From: Acidocella facilis ATCC 35904
Lineage (GTDB): Bacteria > Pseudomonadota > Alphaproteobacteria > Acetobacterales > Acetobacteraceae
Assembly: GCF_000687875.1 (NCBI RefSeq)
Contig: NZ_JHYG01000005.1
Location: 1 to 64,000 of the forward strand
Length of the DNA stretch: 64,000 bases
Direction of reading: 5' to 3'
The position numbers and the translations under genes were made by a program. The notes beneath the pieces were generated by a model. That model had not been told where the DNA came from and made no database searches. It saw only the letters and a list, made by a program, of their open reading frames with translations. This document shows, piece after piece, positions 1 through 10,827 of this stretch. Within the stretch, counting starts at the first letter, position 1, and every line of letters begins with the position of its first letter.

Positions 1-309
1 CCACAGGCGGAAGCCCTGCTGGATGGGTTGCAGGGTGTTGGTCATGTCATCGCTGACGCTGCCTACGACGCAGATCCCCTACGCGCTTTCATTGCCAATG
101 ATCTCGGTGCAACCGCTCAGATCAAGGCTAATCCCAGCCGCGCCATAAGCCCCCCAATCGACTGGAGGCTCTACAAGGAGCGCCATCAGGTCGAGTGCTT
201 CTTCAATAAACTCAAACGCTTCCGCAGAATCGCCCTCAGATGCGAAAAAACCATCAAAGCCTTCATGGGCTTCGTACATCTCGCTTGCGCCATGATTTGG
301 CTACGATGA
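1..309 (+). CDS. IS5-family transposase, C-terminal fragment (cut by window start)
   Basis: The frame is open from base 1 and encodes about 102 residues up to the TGA at 307-309. It carries the end of a DDE transposase catalytic domain: an aspartate in IADAAYDADPLR, then the lysine/arginine-rich stretch with the final glutamate in RHQVECFFNKLKRFRRIA, then the usual hydrophobic tail FVHLACAMIWLR. This layout is typical of IS5-family (IS427-like) elements that produce the transposase from two overlapping frames, in which case this would be the second frame. It is on the same strand as the trehalose operon it interrupts. Only the C-terminal part is visible, so activity cannot be judged. Confidence 0.85.
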   Translation, partial: PQAEALLDGLQGVGHVIADAAYDADPLRAFIANDLGATAQIKANPSRAISPPIDWRLYKERHQVECFFNKLKRFRRIALRCEKTIKAFMGFVHLACAMIWLR

Positions 310-322
310 ATGCAGACACGAC
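1..322 (+). mobile_element. Right end of an IS5-type insertion sequence
   Basis: The window opens inside a transposase frame that stops at 309. The next bases, 307-322, look like a terminal inverted repeat ending in GACC. From 323 the sequence reads as the interior of treS (Leu-Lys-Val-Met-Arg-Phe-Trp), so the element boundary is placed at about 322/323. The TA at 324-325 fits a TA-type target duplication. The left end and the rest of the element lie outside the window, so the boundary is an inference from where treS homology starts. Confidence 0.7.
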
Positions 323-331
323 CTAAAGGTC

Positions 332-3019
332 ATGCGCTTCTGGCTTGACCTTGGAGTAGATGGCTTGCGCCTGGATGCAGTACCTTATCTGATTGAACGC
401 GACGGCACGAACAATGAAAATTTGCCCGAAACCCATGCAGTTTTACGTCAGATCCGCGCAGCGTTGGACGCTCACGCACCGGGCCGCATGTTGCTCGCAG
501 AAGCCAATCAATGGCCGGAAGATGCCCAGCAATATTTTGGAGATGGCGACGAATGCCACATGTCTTTCCATTTTCCCTTGATGCCTCGAATGTACATGGC
601 GATCGCACAAGAAGATCGTTTTCCAATAACGGATATTATGAGGCAAACACCAGAAATTCCGGCATCTTGCCAGTGGGCGATTTTCCTTCGCAATCACGAC
701 GAACTGACGCTAGAAATGGTAACGGACTCGGAGCGTGATTATCTCTGGAACACTTACGCTGCCGACAAGCGCGCCCGCATCAATCTCGGCATACGTCGGC
801 GCCTGGCGCCATTAATGGATCATGATCGTCGACGCATTGAATTGATGAACGGGCTCTTGCTCTCGATGCCCGGCACGCCCGTCATCTATTACGGTGATGA
901 AATCGGCATGGGCGACAATATTCATCTTGGCGACAGAGATGGGGTACGCACTCCTATGCAATGGTCACCCGATAGAAATGGAGGCTTTTCGCGTGCAAAT
1001 CCTGCAGATCTCGTGCTTCCGGCAGTCATGGATGCAATCAGCGGCTTCGATGCTGTTAATGTCGAACGCCAATCGGCAGATCAATATTCGCTGTTGAATT
1101 GGATGCGGAGGATGCTGGCCGTACGCAAGAGACACAAATCTTTCGGTCGCGGGACACAGCAATTTCTCTATCCCGCCAACCGTAGAATTCTGGCATTTCT
1201 ACGCTGTTTCAACAACGAGTCTGGAGATGAGGAAAAAATCCTCTGCGTTTATAACTTATCACGCACGGCGCAAGCGGTCGAGCTGGATCTGTCTGCATTC
1301 GAGGGACTTGTGCCCGTGGACCTGATTGGAGGTTCTGGGTTTCCAGCTATTGGCCAACTAACTTATCTTCTGACGCTACCACCGTTTGGATTTTACTGGT
1401 TTGCGCTCGCCACGGAAGAGGCCTTACCGCCGTGGCATATTAAGCCATCCACGCCGCTGCCAGAATTGACGACACTTGTCATCCGCAAAAACGTGAATGA
1501 AATCGCCACAGCGCCTGCAAGGCGAATTTTGGAAACCGACATTCTTCCCTCCTACTTAGTCCGTAGGCGTTGGTTCCCGGCCAAGGACCAGGACATTTCC
1601 GAAGTACTCTTAACACGAATGGAGCTCATTTCCGAGCATTTGCAAGACGTTTTGCTCACTGAAGTCCAAGTGGAAGTGCAGGGCCATATGCAACGGTTCA
1701 ATCTGCCGTTAGGAATTTCTTGGGACGGGGAAACAAATGCACCATTGCCTTCACAATTGGCATTGGCGCGCGTGCGCCAGGGGCGCCGACTCGGCTATCT
1801 TACGGATGCGTTCGCGTTAGATTCTTTTCCGGCCTTAATGGTGCGCGCACTCCGCGCTGGACAGACTGTCCAAGTCGCTGATGGAGCTACTATCGTTTGC
1901 CGCCTAGAGGCGCCGCTTGCCGCAATCGAGCTACCCGCAGAGCCGGAAATCCGCCGCCTTTCCGCAGAACAGTCCAACAGCTCATTGACCCTCGCGCAGA
2001 AAATCGTTGTTAAATTGATACAACTAGTGAACTCTGGCATCAATCCTGAAGTTGAAATGATGCGACATTTGACCAAGCAAGGCTTTGCCAATACGCCTTC
2101 GCTGTTAGGGGAAATTATGATGACCGCACCTGATGGTGAGGTTCATTCAATTGTCGTGGCACAGTCTTTTCAAGAAAATCAAGGTGACGCGTGGCAATAT
2201 ACATTGAATTATCTTGATCGGTTTATCGATCAGATAGGCATTGACGGCCGTAATTCCGAGGATGAAGCAGATCTCATGAATGCCTACGCGAGCTTCGCCC
2301 GCGCCCTCGGTACTAGATTAGCAGAGCTACACGAGGTCTTAGCCCGACCGTGCGCAGACAAATCCTTCAAGCCAGTGACCGTGTCGCGTGACGAGGCTAA
2401 GAAATGGGGCGAGGCTGCGTTCAAACAGTTTGAGGCTGCTTTGGCAGCGATCGAGAAGCTGAAAGAATATCCTGATGAGCAGACGGCGAGGTCAGCAAGG
2501 TTTCTACGGGATTGCTCGGGCGATCTACAAAAATTGCTGCCACGCCTTGCATTGACGGGCGAAGGGACGTTGGCAACGCGCATCCATGGCGATTTTCATT
2601 TAGGGCAAGTGCTCGTCGATAGGGGTGACGCCTGGATCATTGATTTTGAAGGCGAACCGTCAAAACCTCTAGCAGAGCGGCGCGCGAAGAGCGCACCGGC
2701 TCGCGATGTGGCCGGGTTGCTACGCAGTTTCGATTACGCCATTGCTGTCGCTCAACAAGGACAGATGACCCCGGAAAAGGCACAGGCCGAAGCTCCGCTA
2801 CATCGCTTCTGTGAGACGATGCGCGCTGAGTTCAGCGGGGCATACACAGAAATAAGGCAACAAAGGCAGGACGAACTTCTTCAACTTTTCTTGGTCGAGA
2901 AGGCAGCTTATGAGATCTGCTACGAGGCTGCTAATCGACCAAGTTGGACCGGAATTCCGATACGTGGTCTCGCCGCTATTGCATCACGGATTTTAGTGCG
3001 GGAAGAACATGATGCTTGA
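332..3019 (+). CDS. treS: Trehalose synthase-maltokinase fusion (TreS-Mak), 5' end removed by IS
   Basis: TreS interconverts trehalose and maltose; the fused kinase makes maltose 1-phosphate, the donor for GlgE-type glucan synthesis. Residues 1 to about 370 are the GH13 domain: nucleophile D15 in [11 protein letters not shown], acid/base E57 in [11 protein letters not shown], and FLRNHDE near 120. Residues from about 420 onward are the maltokinase, with [10 protein letters not shown] and [10 protein letters not shown] as catalytic and metal-binding loops. Full fusions are about 1100 residues. Here the first 190 or so, including GH13 region I, are missing because the IS replaces them, so TreS activity should be lost while the kinase half could survive if translated. 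ATG 332 is simply the first start after the IS. The stop overlaps glgB. The gene is visibly less GC-rich than the later genes of the operon. Confidence 0.88.
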   Translation: MRFWLDLGVDGLRLDAVPYLIERDGTNNENLPETHAVLRQIRAALDAHAPGRMLLAEANQWPEDAQQYFGDGDECHMSFHFPLMPRMYMAIAQEDRFPITDIMRQTPEIPASCQWAIFLRNHDELTLEMVTDSERDYLWNTYAADKRARINLGIRRRLAPLMDHDRRRIELMNGLLLSMPGTPVIYYGDEIGMGDNIHLGDRDGVRTPMQWSPDRNGGFSRANPADLVLPAVMDAISGFDAVNVERQSADQYSLLNWMRRMLAVRKRHKSFGRGTQQFLYPANRRILAFLRCFNNESGDEEKILCVYNLSRTAQAVELDLSAFEGLVPVDLIGGSGFPAIGQLTYLLTLPPFGFYWFALATEEALPPWHIKPSTPLPELTTLVIRKNVNEIATAPARRILETDILPSYLVRRRWFPAKDQDISEVLLTRMELISEHLQDVLLTEVQVEVQGHMQRFNLPLGISWDGETNAPLPSQLALARVRQGRRLGYLTDAFALDSFPALMVRALRAGQTVQVADGATIVCRLEAPLAAIELPAEPEIRRLSAEQSNSSLTLAQKIVVKLIQLVNSGINPEVEMMRHLTKQGFANTPSLLGEIMMTAPDGEVHSIVVAQSFQENQGDAWQYTLNYLDRFIDQIGIDGRNSEDEADLMNAYASFARALGTRLAELHEVLARPCADKSFKPVTVSRDEAKKWGEAAFKQFEAALAAIEKLKEYPDEQTARSARFLRDCSGDLQKLLPRLALTGEGTLATRIHGDFHLGQVLVDRGDAWIIDFEGEPSKPLAERRAKSAPARDVAGLLRSFDYAIAVAQQGQMTPEKAQAEAPLHRFCETMRAEFSGAYTEIRQQRQDELLQLFLVEKAAYEICYEAANRPSWTGIPIRGLAAIASRILVREEHDA

Positions 3020-5129
3020 TCCGGCGCTTCAAGCTTTGGCAGAAGGGCGGCATGGCGATCCGTTTGCGTTGCTTGGGCCTCACGGAACGATTGTTCGTAT
3101 GTTGTTGCCGTATGCCAGGCGCGTGGAATTGATAGGACCTACCGGCGTGTCGTTCGCCGAAGCACAGCATCTTGAGCAGGGCGTGTGGGAGGCACGGGTT
3201 GATGCGCCAACCGCCTACCGTCTACGGGTCGATTGGGGGGGGGTTAGCGAGGAGTTCGAGGATCCCTACAGCTTTGGAACTTTGTTGTCCGACTTCGATC
3301 TTTTCTTGCTTAGCGAAGGGAGGAAGCATCTGCTGGCAGATTGCCTCGGCGCGCGGATACTGGAAATTGACGGAGTCCCGGGCGTGCGATTCTCGGTTTG
3401 GGCGCCGAATGCGCGACGCGTTTCCGTGGTTGGCGGCTTCAATGGCTGGGACGGGCGACGCCACGCCATGCGCCGGCGCGATGGTGGTGTGTGGGAAATT
3501 TTCATACCGTGCCTACCGGCGGGTAGTTTGTATAAATATGAAATTCTCGGGCCGCATGGCTTGCTGCCCTTAAAAGCCGATCCGGTGGCTCGACAAGCGG
3601 AATTGCCACCGGCGACGGCGTCGGTTGTGGCGGCACAACTGCCGGCCGTGCTGCGGCGCGCGCCTCTTCCCGATGATGCGCCACTCTCCATCTATGAGGT
3701 ACACGCGCCCTCTTGGATGCGTCATCACAATGGTGCGAGTTACGATTGGGACGAGTTGGCGGAGCGGCTTGTACCCTACGCGAAAGATCTTGGTTTTACG
3801 CATATCGAACTTTTGCCCGTTATAGCCCACCCGTTTGGTGGGTCCTGGGGGTATCAGCCTCTCAGTCAATTCGCGCCGATGCCTAACATGGGTACACCGG
3901 ACGCATTCGCACGCTTTGTCGGCGCCTGTCACGAGGCAGGTTTGGGTGTGATCTTGGACTGGGTTCCGGCGCATTTTCCATCCGACGAGCACGGGCTGGC
4001 GATGTTTGATGGCACCCACCTCTATGAGCATCAGGACCCACGGGAGGGTTTCCATCAGGATTGGAACACGCTGATTTACAATCTTGGCCGCACCGAGGTG
4101 AAGCAATTCTTGATTGCCAGCGCGTTATTTTGGTTGGAACAATATGGGGTGGACGGGCTGCGGGTGGATGCTGTCGCCTCCATGCTGTATCGTGATTATT
4201 CGCGCGCTGAAGGGCAATGGGTGCCTAACATCCATGGCGGCCGGGAAAACCTCGAAGCTGTGTCATTTTTAAAGGAGCTATCAGAGACGATCGCGGCGCG
4301 GGTGCCCGGTGCGTTGCTGATTGCAGAGGAGTCCACCGCTTGGCCTGGAGTCAGCCGTCCGGTGGCCGAAGGTGGGCTGGGCTTTACGCATAAATGGAAT
4401 ATGGGGTGGATGCATGACAGCCTGCATTACGTGCAGGAAAATCCGATCCATCGGGCCTACCATCATGGGCAGCTGACCTTCGGCTTGGTGTATGCGTTCT
4501 CAGAGCGGTTTGTTCTGCCAATTTCGCATGATGAGGTAGTGCATGGCAAAGGTTCGCTGCTTGGCAAAATGCCGGGCGATGAATGGCAGCGCTTCGCCAA
4601 TCTGCGCGCCTACCTTGCCTTCATGTGGGCGCATCCAGGCAAGACGCTTTTGTTCATGGGTTGCGAGTTTGGCCAACCTACCGAATGGAACCATAATGCC
4701 GAATTGCCCTGGCACTTGCTGCAATATGCACCGCATGCCGGAGTGCAGGGGCTGGTTCGGCGGCTCAATACAACGCTGGCGGAAAATCCGGCGTTGTATC
4801 AGCGTGATTTCACGTCGGACGGGTTTCGCTGGGTGATCGAGGATGATGCCGGGCAGAGCGTCTATGCATTTCTGCGCCAGGGCGCGCCGGACGGGAAACG
4901 GGTTCTGGTGCTCAGCAACTTCACCCCCTTGCCGCGCCATAATTATCGCGTCGGTATACCGGAAGGACGGTGGGAAGAGATTTTGAATTCCGATGCGATG
5001 GAATTTGGCGGCTCCGGTGTCGGCCATTGCGGTGTGCGCGAGAGCGAGCCGCATCCTTCTCATGGCCAACCGGCCTCCTTGTCCCTGTCTCTGCCGCCAC
5101 TTGGCGTTCTCTATCTGCGGGAGCTCTAG
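3009..5129 (+). CDS. glgB: 1,4-alpha-glucan branching enzyme
   Basis: GlgB cuts alpha-1,4 glucan and re-attaches the piece as an alpha-1,6 branch in the cytoplasm. The 706 residues match the normal family length. An N-terminal GlgB domain and a CBM48 module ([20 protein letters not shown]) precede the GH13 barrel, with nucleophile D387 ([12 protein letters not shown]), acid/base E440 (AEESTAWPG) and D508 ([12 protein letters not shown]). ATG 3009 overlaps the treS stop by 11 bases; a second ATG at 3012 is better spaced from GGAAG and is an equal candidate. In the GlgE route GlgB branches the linear glucan built from maltose 1-phosphate, which fits its place directly behind treS-mak. Confidence 0.96.
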   Translation: MMLDPALQALAEGRHGDPFALLGPHGTIVRMLLPYARRVELIGPTGVSFAEAQHLEQGVWEARVDAPTAYRLRVDWGGVSEEFEDPYSFGTLLSDFDLFLLSEGRKHLLADCLGARILEIDGVPGVRFSVWAPNARRVSVVGGFNGWDGRRHAMRRRDGGVWEIFIPCLPAGSLYKYEILGPHGLLPLKADPVARQAELPPATASVVAAQLPAVLRRAPLPDDAPLSIYEVHAPSWMRHHNGASYDWDELAERLVPYAKDLGFTHIELLPVIAHPFGGSWGYQPLSQFAPMPNMGTPDAFARFVGACHEAGLGVILDWVPAHFPSDEHGLAMFDGTHLYEHQDPREGFHQDWNTLIYNLGRTEVKQFLIASALFWLEQYGVDGLRVDAVASMLYRDYSRAEGQWVPNIHGGRENLEAVSFLKELSETIAARVPGALLIAEESTAWPGVSRPVAEGGLGFTHKWNMGWMHDSLHYVQENPIHRAYHHGQLTFGLVYAFSERFVLPISHDEVVHGKGSLLGKMPGDEWQRFANLRAYLAFMWAHPGKTLLFMGCEFGQPTEWNHNAELPWHLLQYAPHAGVQGLVRRLNTTLAENPALYQRDFTSDGFRWVIEDDAGQSVYAFLRQGAPDGKRVLVLSNFTPLPRHNYRVGIPEGRWEEILNSDAMEFGGSGVGHCGVRESEPHPSHGQPASLSLSLPPLGVLYLREL

Positions 5130-5132
5130 ACC

Positions 5133-7223
5133 ATGCCTTGGACGACGCAAAAAATGCTGCCTGGAAAACCATACCCTCTGGGCGCGCATTGGGACGGGCT
5201 TGGGGTAAATTTCGCGGTATTTTCCGCGCATGCGCAGCGGATCGAATTATGCTTGTTCAACCCGGCCGGGCGCAGGGAGGTTCGGCGGATCGAGCTGCCG
5301 GACTGCACGGATGAGATTTTTCATGGCTACCTGCCGCAGGCGGGGCCAGGTTTGCTTTATGGCTATCGCGCCCATGGCCCCTACCAACCGGAGGCGGGGC
5401 ATCGCTTCAACCCGAACAAGCTTCTGCTCGATCCCTACGCAAAACGCCTTTCTGGCACTTTAACTTTTTCAGAATCGCTGTTTGGCTATAATGTCGGCTC
5501 GACGCGCGGCGACCTCTCCTTCGACCGGCGCGATTCCGCGAATTTCATGCCCAAGGCCGTGGTGGTCAACGAGACCTTTCCCTGGGGTCGTGACGCGCCG
5601 CCTCACCGGGCTTGGGAAGAGAGCGTGATCTATGAAGCGCATCTGCGCGGATTCACCAAAACCCATCCTGACGTGGCCGAAAGCGAGCGTGGCAGTTTCG
5701 CCGGGTTGGGCAATCCGCGCGTCATCGAACATCTGGTCAAGCTTGGCATCACCGCCATCGAGCTGCTGCCGGTGCATGCCTATCTGCAGGATCACTTCCT
5801 GCAGCAGAAGGGCCTGCGCAATTATTGGGGCTATTCCACCCTCGCCTTCTTCGCGCCGGAGCCCGCCTACGTGGCCAACCCAGAGTCCGGCAGCCGGGAA
5901 ATTCGCGAGACCGTGCGCAAGCTGCATGAGGCCGGGATCGAGATCATTCTCGATGTCGTCTATAACCATACCTGCGAAGGCAGCGAGATGGGGCCGACGC
6001 TGTCCTGGCGGGGGCTGGATAATCTTTCCTACTATCAGCCGGTGAAGGATAAGCCGCGCTATCTGGTGAATGACACGGGCTGCGGCAACACGCTGAATGT
6101 GGCGCATCCGCGGGTGCTGCAAATGGTGCTGGATTCGCTGCGCCATTGGGTGGAGGAATACCATGTCGACGGGTTCCGCTTTGATCTCGGCTCGACGCTG
6201 GGGCGCGAGAGCTATGGCTTTGATCCGCATGGCGGCTTCTTTGACGCCATCCGGCAGGACCCTGTGCTCTCCAGGGTGAAGCTGATTTCCGAACCCTGGG
6301 ATATCGGCCCTGGCGGGTATCAGCTTGGCAACCATCCGCCGGGCTTTGCGGAGTGGAACGACCAGTATCGCGATACGCATCGCCGCTATTGGCGCGGCGA
6401 TGCCGGGCAGCGCGGGGCGCTTGCCGGCAAGCTGATGGGATCGAGTGAGATTTTCGAGCATCATCGCCGCAAAAGCTGGGCCAGTATCAATTATATCGCC
6501 TCGCATGACGGGTTTACCGTGCATGACCTCGTCACCTACGCGGAGCGCCATAACGAGGCGAATGGCGAGGATAACAAGGACGGGCACGGCGAAAATTATT
6601 CCGCCAATTACGGCCATGAGGGCGAGACCGAGGACCAGGCGGTCAATGGTACCCGCGCTGCGCTCAAGCGCGCCTTGCTGGGCTCGCTGTTTCTCTCCCA
6701 CGGCACGCCGATGCTGCAGGCCGGCGATGAGATGGGCCGCACCCAGCAGGGCAATAACAACGCCTATTGCCAGGATAATGAAATCTCCTGGCTCGACTGG
6801 TCAAAAAAGGATGAGGGCCTGATCGCGTTTGCGAGCAAGGTGATCGCCCTGCGGACGGCGCATCCGAGCCTACGGCCAGGACATTTCATGCATGGGCGCA
6901 AGGAGATTTTGCCCGGTATTCAGGATGCGAGCTGGTTCGATGAATCCGGCAACATGCTGGATGAGGCGGCCTGGGCGGACGCGTCGGCGCAGATGTTCTC
7001 GCTGCGCCGCGCGGTGAGAAGCGATGAGCAGCTCGATATCACGCTGGCGATGTTCAATGCCGCCGCCGAGGCACGCGACTACACCCTGCCCGGCCCGGCT
7101 ATGGGCTGGACATTGGTCCTGGATAGCGCCCGGCCGGATCTGGAGCCGGTGCGCGTGGAGGGCGACAAGGTGCATGTGGCGCCGCGCGCGGTGCTGCTGC
7201 TGGTTGCTGACGCGGCGTCATGA
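5133..7223 (+). CDS. glgX: Glycogen debranching enzyme GlgX (isoamylase type)
   Basis: GlgX hydrolyses alpha-1,6 branches of glycogen and releases linear malto-oligosaccharides. The 696-residue protein has an N-terminal CBM48 (LGVNFAVFSAHAQRIELCLF) and a GH13_11 barrel with nucleophile D351 (DGFRFDLGSTLGR), acid/base E387 (LISEPWDIGPGGYQLG) and ASHDGFTVHDLVTY. The stretch GFAEWNDQYRDTHRRYWRGD is characteristic of GlgX/TreX enzymes. It starts 3 bases after glgB, with GGGAG at 5119-5123. The products are substrates for TreY and MalQ encoded downstream, so this gene links glycogen breakdown to trehalose formation. Confidence 0.95.
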   Translation: MPWTTQKMLPGKPYPLGAHWDGLGVNFAVFSAHAQRIELCLFNPAGRREVRRIELPDCTDEIFHGYLPQAGPGLLYGYRAHGPYQPEAGHRFNPNKLLLDPYAKRLSGTLTFSESLFGYNVGSTRGDLSFDRRDSANFMPKAVVVNETFPWGRDAPPHRAWEESVIYEAHLRGFTKTHPDVAESERGSFAGLGNPRVIEHLVKLGITAIELLPVHAYLQDHFLQQKGLRNYWGYSTLAFFAPEPAYVANPESGSREIRETVRKLHEAGIEIILDVVYNHTCEGSEMGPTLSWRGLDNLSYYQPVKDKPRYLVNDTGCGNTLNVAHPRVLQMVLDSLRHWVEEYHVDGFRFDLGSTLGRESYGFDPHGGFFDAIRQDPVLSRVKLISEPWDIGPGGYQLGNHPPGFAEWNDQYRDTHRRYWRGDAGQRGALAGKLMGSSEIFEHHRRKSWASINYIASHDGFTVHDLVTYAERHNEANGEDNKDGHGENYSANYGHEGETEDQAVNGTRAALKRALLGSLFLSHGTPMLQAGDEMGRTQQGNNNAYCQDNEISWLDWSKKDEGLIAFASKVIALRTAHPSLRPGHFMHGRKEILPGIQDASWFDESGNMLDEAAWADASAQMFSLRRAVRSDEQLDITLAMFNAAAEARDYTLPGPAMGWTLVLDSARPDLEPVRVEGDKVHVAPRAVLLLVADAAS

Positions 7224-8935
7224 GCCTGATCCAATTCGGCGCGCGCCCGCTCAGCACAGCGCAAACCCGCTTCACCCTCTGGGCACCGCAGGCGCGCATG
7301 GTCGAGCTGATGCGCGATGGCGCAGCGCAGACCATGCAGCGTGGGGAGACCGGATTATGGACCATCGACGCCGACGCCCCCGCCGGCAGTGCCTACCAAT
7401 ATCGGATCGATGGCGAGACTCTGGTGCCCGACCCGGCCTCCCGCGCCCAGCAGCAGGATGTGCATGGGCCGAGCCTGGTGGTGGATCTGACCTACGCCTG
7501 GCGGCACCCGGACTGGCGCGGGCGGCCACTCAGCGAGACGGTGATCTATGAGCTGCATGTCGGCGCGATGGGCGGCTTTGCCGGTGTCATGGCACATCTG
7601 CCGCGTCTGGCCGCTCTGGGTGTCACCGCCATTCAACTGATGCCGGTGGCGGATTTTCCCGGGCGCTGGAACTGGGGCTATGACGGCGTGCTGCCCTACG
7701 CGCCGGATGCGGCCTACGGCACCCCGGCTGAGCTGCAAGCGCTGGTGGATGCGGCGCATGGGCACGGGCTGCAGATGTTTCTCGATGTCGTCTATAATCA
7801 TTTCGGCCCGGACGGAAATTATCTGCACGGCTACGCCAGCGATTTCTTTCGCGCCGACCGCGCCACCCCCTGGGGCGATGCGATCGATTTCCGCCGCCGC
7901 GCGGTGCGGGATTTCTTCATCGGCAATGCGCTGCAATGGGTGTGCGATTACCGTTTCGACGGGCTGCGCTTCGATGCGGTGCATGCCATCGCCGATAAAG
8001 ACTTTCTGCATGAGCTGGCGGGCGCCATCCGCAGCGCCACGCCAGGGCGGCATGTGCATCTGATCCTGGAAAATGAGGAGAATGATGCCAGCCTGATCGG
8101 CGGCGGGCCGAAGAACTTCGATGCGCAATGGGATGATGATTTTCACCATTGCCTGCATGTGCTGCTGATCGGCGAGAAGGATGCCTATTACGAGGATTTC
8201 CAGGGTGCCGCGCGGCTGCTGGCGCGCTGCCTGGCGGAGGGCTTCGCCTACCAGGGCGAGCCCTCGCCGCATGCTGGCGGGGCGCCGCGCGGCAGTGACA
8301 GCACAGGCCTGCCTACCAGCGCCTTCGTGATCTGCCTGCAGAATCATGACCAGGTCGGCAACCGGGCGTTTGGCGAGCGGCTGCGCGCGCTGGCGCATCC
8401 GGATGCGCTGCGCGCCGCGGTGGCGTTGCTGCTCTTCACCCCGCAGATCCCGATGCTGTTCTTTGGCGAGGAGAGCGGCGAGACCACGCCCTTTCTGTTC
8501 TTCACCGACCATCACGATGAACTGCGCCAGGCGGTCACCGAAGGCAGGCGTAAGGAATTCGCGAAATTCCCTGCCTTTTCCGATCCCGAGGTGCGCGAGA
8601 CCATCCCTGACCCGAACGATCCCGCCAGCTTCGAAGCCAGCCGCCCGCATTTTCCCGAGACCAGCTGGACCGCCATCTATCAAAACTGCCTGGCGCTGCG
8701 GGCGCGGGAAATCGCCCCGGGTCTGCAAGGCTGCCGCAGCCTGGGGGCGCAGGCGCTGGGCCGGCATGCGGTGCGTGCAAGCTGGCGGATGGGCGATGGC
8801 AGCCTGCTCACCCTGGCGGCGAATTTCGGGCATGAGGCGGTGGCCTTGCAGGCTGCACCCGGCCGCCAGCTTTACGGCCCGCCAGTCACCAACAGCCTGC
8901 CCGCCTGCACCACCTGCCTGTGGCGGGGCGCGTGA
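7220..8935 (+). CDS. treZ: Malto-oligosyltrehalose trehalohydrolase
   Basis: TreZ cleaves maltooligosyl-trehalose to free trehalose and a shortened maltodextrin, the second step of the TreY-TreZ pathway. The 571-residue GH13_10 protein has an N-terminal beta module (FTLWAPQARMVELMRDGA), the barrel with nucleophile D252 (DGLRFDAVHAI), the putative acid/base E284 in LILENEENDAS, and LQNHDQVGNRAFGER. The ATG overlaps the glgX stop as ATGA, so translation is probably coupled. Its partner treY sits two genes downstream with malQ between them. Confidence 0.95.
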   Translation: MSLIQFGARPLSTAQTRFTLWAPQARMVELMRDGAAQTMQRGETGLWTIDADAPAGSAYQYRIDGETLVPDPASRAQQQDVHGPSLVVDLTYAWRHPDWRGRPLSETVIYELHVGAMGGFAGVMAHLPRLAALGVTAIQLMPVADFPGRWNWGYDGVLPYAPDAAYGTPAELQALVDAAHGHGLQMFLDVVYNHFGPDGNYLHGYASDFFRADRATPWGDAIDFRRRAVRDFFIGNALQWVCDYRFDGLRFDAVHAIADKDFLHELAGAIRSATPGRHVHLILENEENDASLIGGGPKNFDAQWDDDFHHCLHVLLIGEKDAYYEDFQGAARLLARCLAEGFAYQGEPSPHAGGAPRGSDSTGLPTSAFVICLQNHDQVGNRAFGERLRALAHPDALRAAVALLLFTPQIPMLFFGEESGETTPFLFFTDHHDELRQAVTEGRRKEFAKFPAFSDPEVRETIPDPNDPASFEASRPHFPETSWTAIYQNCLALRAREIAPGLQGCRSLGAQALGRHAVRASWRMGDGSLLTLAANFGHEAVALQAAPGRQLYGPPVTNSLPACTTCLWRGA

Positions 8936-10827
8936 CAGACCTGCACCGCGCCGCCGCCCAGGCCGGCATTGCCCGGCGCTGGCAGGATGCTGGGGGTGAG
9001 ACGCAAATTGTCAGCGACGAGACGCTGCGCCTGGTGCTGGAGGCGCTGGGGGAAAGCCGGGCCGATCAGCCGCAGGCGCTTCACACCGCCTGGGTTGGCC
9101 AGGCGCTCCGCCTGCCAGGGCGGCCAGGCGCAGCGCGGGTGATTTACGAGGACGGCAGCACCCAGGCGCTGACAGCGCTGAAGGCGCCAGGCGGTATCGT
9201 GCTGCCGGGGCTGGAGCGGGCGGGCTATCATCGCATCGAGATCGGCGCGCGGACGCATGACATCGCGATCGCACCGGGCCGCGCGTACGGCTTGGCCCCA
9301 ACGCAGGGGCGGCTCTGGGGGCTGGCCTTGCAGCTATATGCGCTGCGCCGGACGGATGATGGCGGCATCGGCGATTTCGCGGCCCTGGCGGCACATGGGC
9401 GCGAGGCGGCGGCGCAAGGGGCGGATGCCATCGCGCTCAGCCCGGTGCATGCGTTGTTCGCGGGCGATGTCACGCGTTATGCGCCCTATGCCCCGTCCAG
9501 CCGCATCGCGCTGAATGTGCTGCATATCGCCCGCCATGCCATCGCCCCGCCGGATGAGCTGATCGACTGGCCGCGCGCCGCCGCGCGCAAGCTCGCCTTG
9601 CTGCGGCAGGATTTCGACCATGGCGTCGACGAGGCCGGACTGGCCGCCTATCGGGCACAGGCCGGGGCGGATCTGGAGCAGCATGCGCGGTATGAGGCGC
9701 TCAGCCTGCATCTGGGCAGCTGTGACTGGCGGCGTTGGCCGGTGGCGTATCGGCATCCGGACAATCCGGCGCTGGCGGATTTCTCTACCACCCATGCCAA
9801 GGAGATCGCCTTCCATGCCTGGCTGCAATGGCAGGCGGAGGCGGGGCTGGAGGCGGCCCAGCAGGCCTGCCGTGGTGCCGGGGCGCGGATCGGGCTGATC
9901 AGCGATCTGGCGGTGGGCACCAGTGCGGATGGCGCCCAGGCCTGGGGACGGCAGAGCGAGATGCTGAACGGGTTGGAAATCGGCGCGCCGCCGGACCTGT
10001 TCAACCAGGAGGGCCAGGGCTGGGGCATTACCGGTTTCTCGCCGCTGGGGCTGCGGCGCAGCGGGTTTTCCGGCTATCTCGCCATGCTGCGCCACGCGTT
10101 GCGCCATGCCGGCGGCGTGCGCATCGACCATGTGATGGGGCTGAAGCGGCTCTGGGTGGTGCCGCTGGGGCGCTCGCCGCGCGAGGGCGCGTATCTGTCG
10201 ATGCCCTTTCAGGATCTGCTGCGCCTGACCGTGCTGGAATCGACCCGCCATCGCGCCATCGTGCTGGGCGAGGATCTCGGCACGCTGCCGCAGGGGCTGC
10301 GGGCGGATCTGGCGCGCGCCGGGATTGCCGGGATGCGGGTGCTCTGGTTCGAACGGCGTGGCACGAGCTTCATTTCCCCGTCCCGCTGGTCGCCGGACGC
10401 GGTGGCGATGACCACCACCCATGATTTGCCAACGGTGACCGGCTGGTGGCAGAGCGAGGATATCGCCTGGCGGCAGCGCCTGGGGCGGGCCAGCGAGGAT
10501 GAGGCGGCGCGGGGGGAAGATCGCGCCGCCTTGTGGGCGGCGTTTCGTCGCTCCGGCGCCACCCGCGCGGCGCAGCCTAGCCCGCAGGAGGCCGGGCCGG
10601 TGACGTTGGCGGCGGCACGGCATCTCGGCAAATCCGCCTGCGCGCTGGCGCTGCTGCCGATCGAGGATGCGCTGAGCAGCCCGGATGCACCCAATTTGCC
10701 AGGCACCACCGATGAGCACCCCAACTGGCGCCGCCGCCTGCCCGCGGATGCGCCAAGCTTATTCGCCCGGGAGGATGTGAAGGCCCGGCTTTCCGCCCTC
10801 GATCAGGCCCGCAAGGAGGCAAAATGA
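8932..10827 (+). CDS. malQ: 4-alpha-glucanotransferase (amylomaltase)
   Basis: MalQ transfers alpha-1,4 glucan chains between maltodextrins and frees glucose, so it can rebuild the short chains left by TreY/TreZ. The GH77 signatures are RIDHVMGLKRLWVVP with nucleophile D399, the acid/base E447 in GEDLGTLPQG, and TTTHDLPTVTGWW. The N-terminal part (DLHRAAAQAGIARRWQDA) is the extra domain of the bacterial MalQ type. I chose GTG 8932, which overlaps the treZ stop as GTGA, like the other junctions in this operon; an upstream GTG at 8920 would add four residues. The length is 631 residues. Confidence 0.93.
   Translation: MTDLHRAAAQAGIARRWQDAGGETQIVSDETLRLVLEALGESRADQPQALHTAWVGQALRLPGRPGAARVIYEDGSTQALTALKAPGGIVLPGLERAGYHRIEIGARTHDIAIAPGRAYGLAPTQGRLWGLALQLYALRRTDDGGIGDFAALAAHGREAAAQGADAIALSPVHALFAGDVTRYAPYAPSSRIALNVLHIARHAIAPPDELIDWPRAAARKLALLRQDFDHGVDEAGLAAYRAQAGADLEQHARYEALSLHLGSCDWRRWPVAYRHPDNPALADFSTTHAKEIAFHAWLQWQAEAGLEAAQQACRGAGARIGLISDLAVGTSADGAQAWGRQSEMLNGLEIGAPPDLFNQEGQGWGITGFSPLGLRRSGFSGYLAMLRHALRHAGGVRIDHVMGLKRLWVVPLGRSPREGAYLSMPFQDLLRLTVLESTRHRAIVLGEDLGTLPQGLRADLARAGIAGMRVLWFERRGTSFISPSRWSPDAVAMTTTHDLPTVTGWWQSEDIAWRQRLGRASEDEAARGEDRAALWAAFRRSGATRAAQPSPQEAGPVTLAAARHLGKSACALALLPIEDALSSPDAPNLPGTTDEHPNWRRRLPADAPSLFAREDVKARLSALDQARKEAK

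Noticed and set aside
5469-6701. Long open frame (410 codons) on the minus strand inside glgX
   Set aside because: It mirrors GC-rich glgX codons, has no domain or ribosome site, and glgX on the plus strand is fully supported.
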